5,557 nt of DNA from Peptococcaceae bacterium (GTDB taxonomy: Bacteria > Bacillota > DSM-12270 > Thermacetogeniales > Thermacetogeniaceae). Each line of letters opens with the position of its first letter. Position 1 is the first letter of the stretch. The notes beneath the pieces were generated by a model. The model was not told the origin of the DNA. It searched no databases and worked only from the letters and a program-made list of their open reading frames with translations. Both the position numbers and the translations under genes were made by a program. Below, in pieces: positions 5,307 to 5,557 of the stretch. Where the stretch lies: positions 1 through 5,557 of the forward strand of contig PLQY01000040.1 in NCBI GenBank assembly GCA_003160265.1. Direction: 5' to 3'.

Positions 5307-5522
5307 TTAGCGCTGCCAGACCAGGCGTTCCAGCAGGGACATCGGAGACATTTTTTTGACTTCGGAGCCGGGAAGTTCCAGCTTGAAATCGAAACAGATC
5401 AGGTCGCTCTCCTTCGCCTCCGGCAATAGAGCCAGCGGCCAGCGAGCTGCCAATCCCTCTTCCCCCAGCAGCACCACCACCGTATCTTCCTCGATCCGGT
5501 CGACGACTCCCCTGATAATCAA
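5307..5522 (-). CDS. DUF3006 family small protein
   Basis: The 71-residue product begins IIRGVVDRIEEDTVVVLLGE (from residue 2) and continues to ALLPEAKESDLICFDF (32-47), matching the DUF3006 pattern of a short beta-rich domain starting with VDR.EGD..VV and a later LLP.GAKEGD. No signal peptide or membrane segment is seen, so it is probably cytosolic; its function is unknown. The last 20 or so residues (ELPGSEVKKMSPMSLLERL) go beyond the core. The start is TTG at 5522, directly after an in-frame TAA, with GGGAGG (5533-5538) 10 nt upstream, a rather long spacing; no ATG is available. Genes of this family often follow an MBL-fold/ComEC-like hydrolase gene, which could lie just outside the window. 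It is 250 nt from tsaD, so a shared transcript is uncertain. Confidence 0.8.
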   Translation of the reverse strand: MIIRGVVDRIEEDTVVVLLGEEGLAARWPLALLPEAKESDLICFDFKLELPGSEVKKMSPMSLLERLVWQR

Positions 5523-5532
5523 TTATCTAAAT

Positions 5533-5538
5533 CCTCCC
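5533..5538 (-). promoter_or_regulatory. Ribosome binding site of the DUF3006 gene
   Basis: The - strand shows AAGGGAGG followed by a 10-nt AT-rich spacer and TTG. It is the only strong Shine-Dalgarno near the start of this frame and supports translation from a TTG codon. Confidence 0.6.
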
Positions 5539-5557
5539 TTCAGAATTCTGTCTTGTG

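Overview
The window is a GC-rich (roughly 57-58%) bacterial chromosomal segment. It looks like a Gram-positive, probably clostridial (Peptococcaceae- or Moorella-like) genome. The grounds are purine-rich Shine-Dalgarno sequences, several TTG/GTG starts, a homotetrameric-type GltA/NfnB flavoprotein, a DUF3006 protein, and a radical SAM/PDZ/DUF512-type protein next to lgt. The taxonomic placement is an inference from gene types, not a match to a known genome.

Layout: the + strand carries only the C-terminal part of a glutamate-synthase-small-subunit-like flavoprotein (1-654), followed by an intrinsic terminator (763-791). Everything else is on the - strand. Read in transcription order (right to left) it is: a small DUF3006 protein (5522-5307); a 250-nt intergenic block rich in hairpins (5306-5057); tsaD (5056-4037); a 224-nt intergenic block with a cluster of DnaA-box-like repeats (4036-3813); lgt (3812-3033); a radical SAM protein with an internal PDZ-like segment and a DUF512-like C-terminus (2976-1591); a coding-like tail in another frame (1592-1431); and an O6-alkylguanine-DNA alkyltransferase, ogt (1345-791). 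The alkyltransferase gene converges on the flavoprotein gene, and one compact hairpin separates them.

The recognised genes are housekeeping: tRNA t6A modification (tsaD), lipoprotein lipidation (lgt), DNA alkylation repair (ogt) and NADPH/amino-group metabolism (gltA/nfnB-like). lgt and the radical SAM gene probably form an operon (56-nt gap, same strand). tsaD and lgt are separated by enough DNA to have their own control regions.

The less explained parts are these: (i) two adjacent hairpins upstream of tsaD that share internal-loop sequences but have different, self-complementary stems; (ii) three to four same-orientation TTATCCACA-like sites directly upstream of lgt; (iii) an apparent +1 frame change at the end of the radical SAM gene that would add 53 residues containing a Cys-X-Cys; (iv) a 16/17 direct repeat lying at the two ends of tsaD. 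None of these amounts to a demonstrated new system. The hairpin pair and the frameshifted tail are the best leads.
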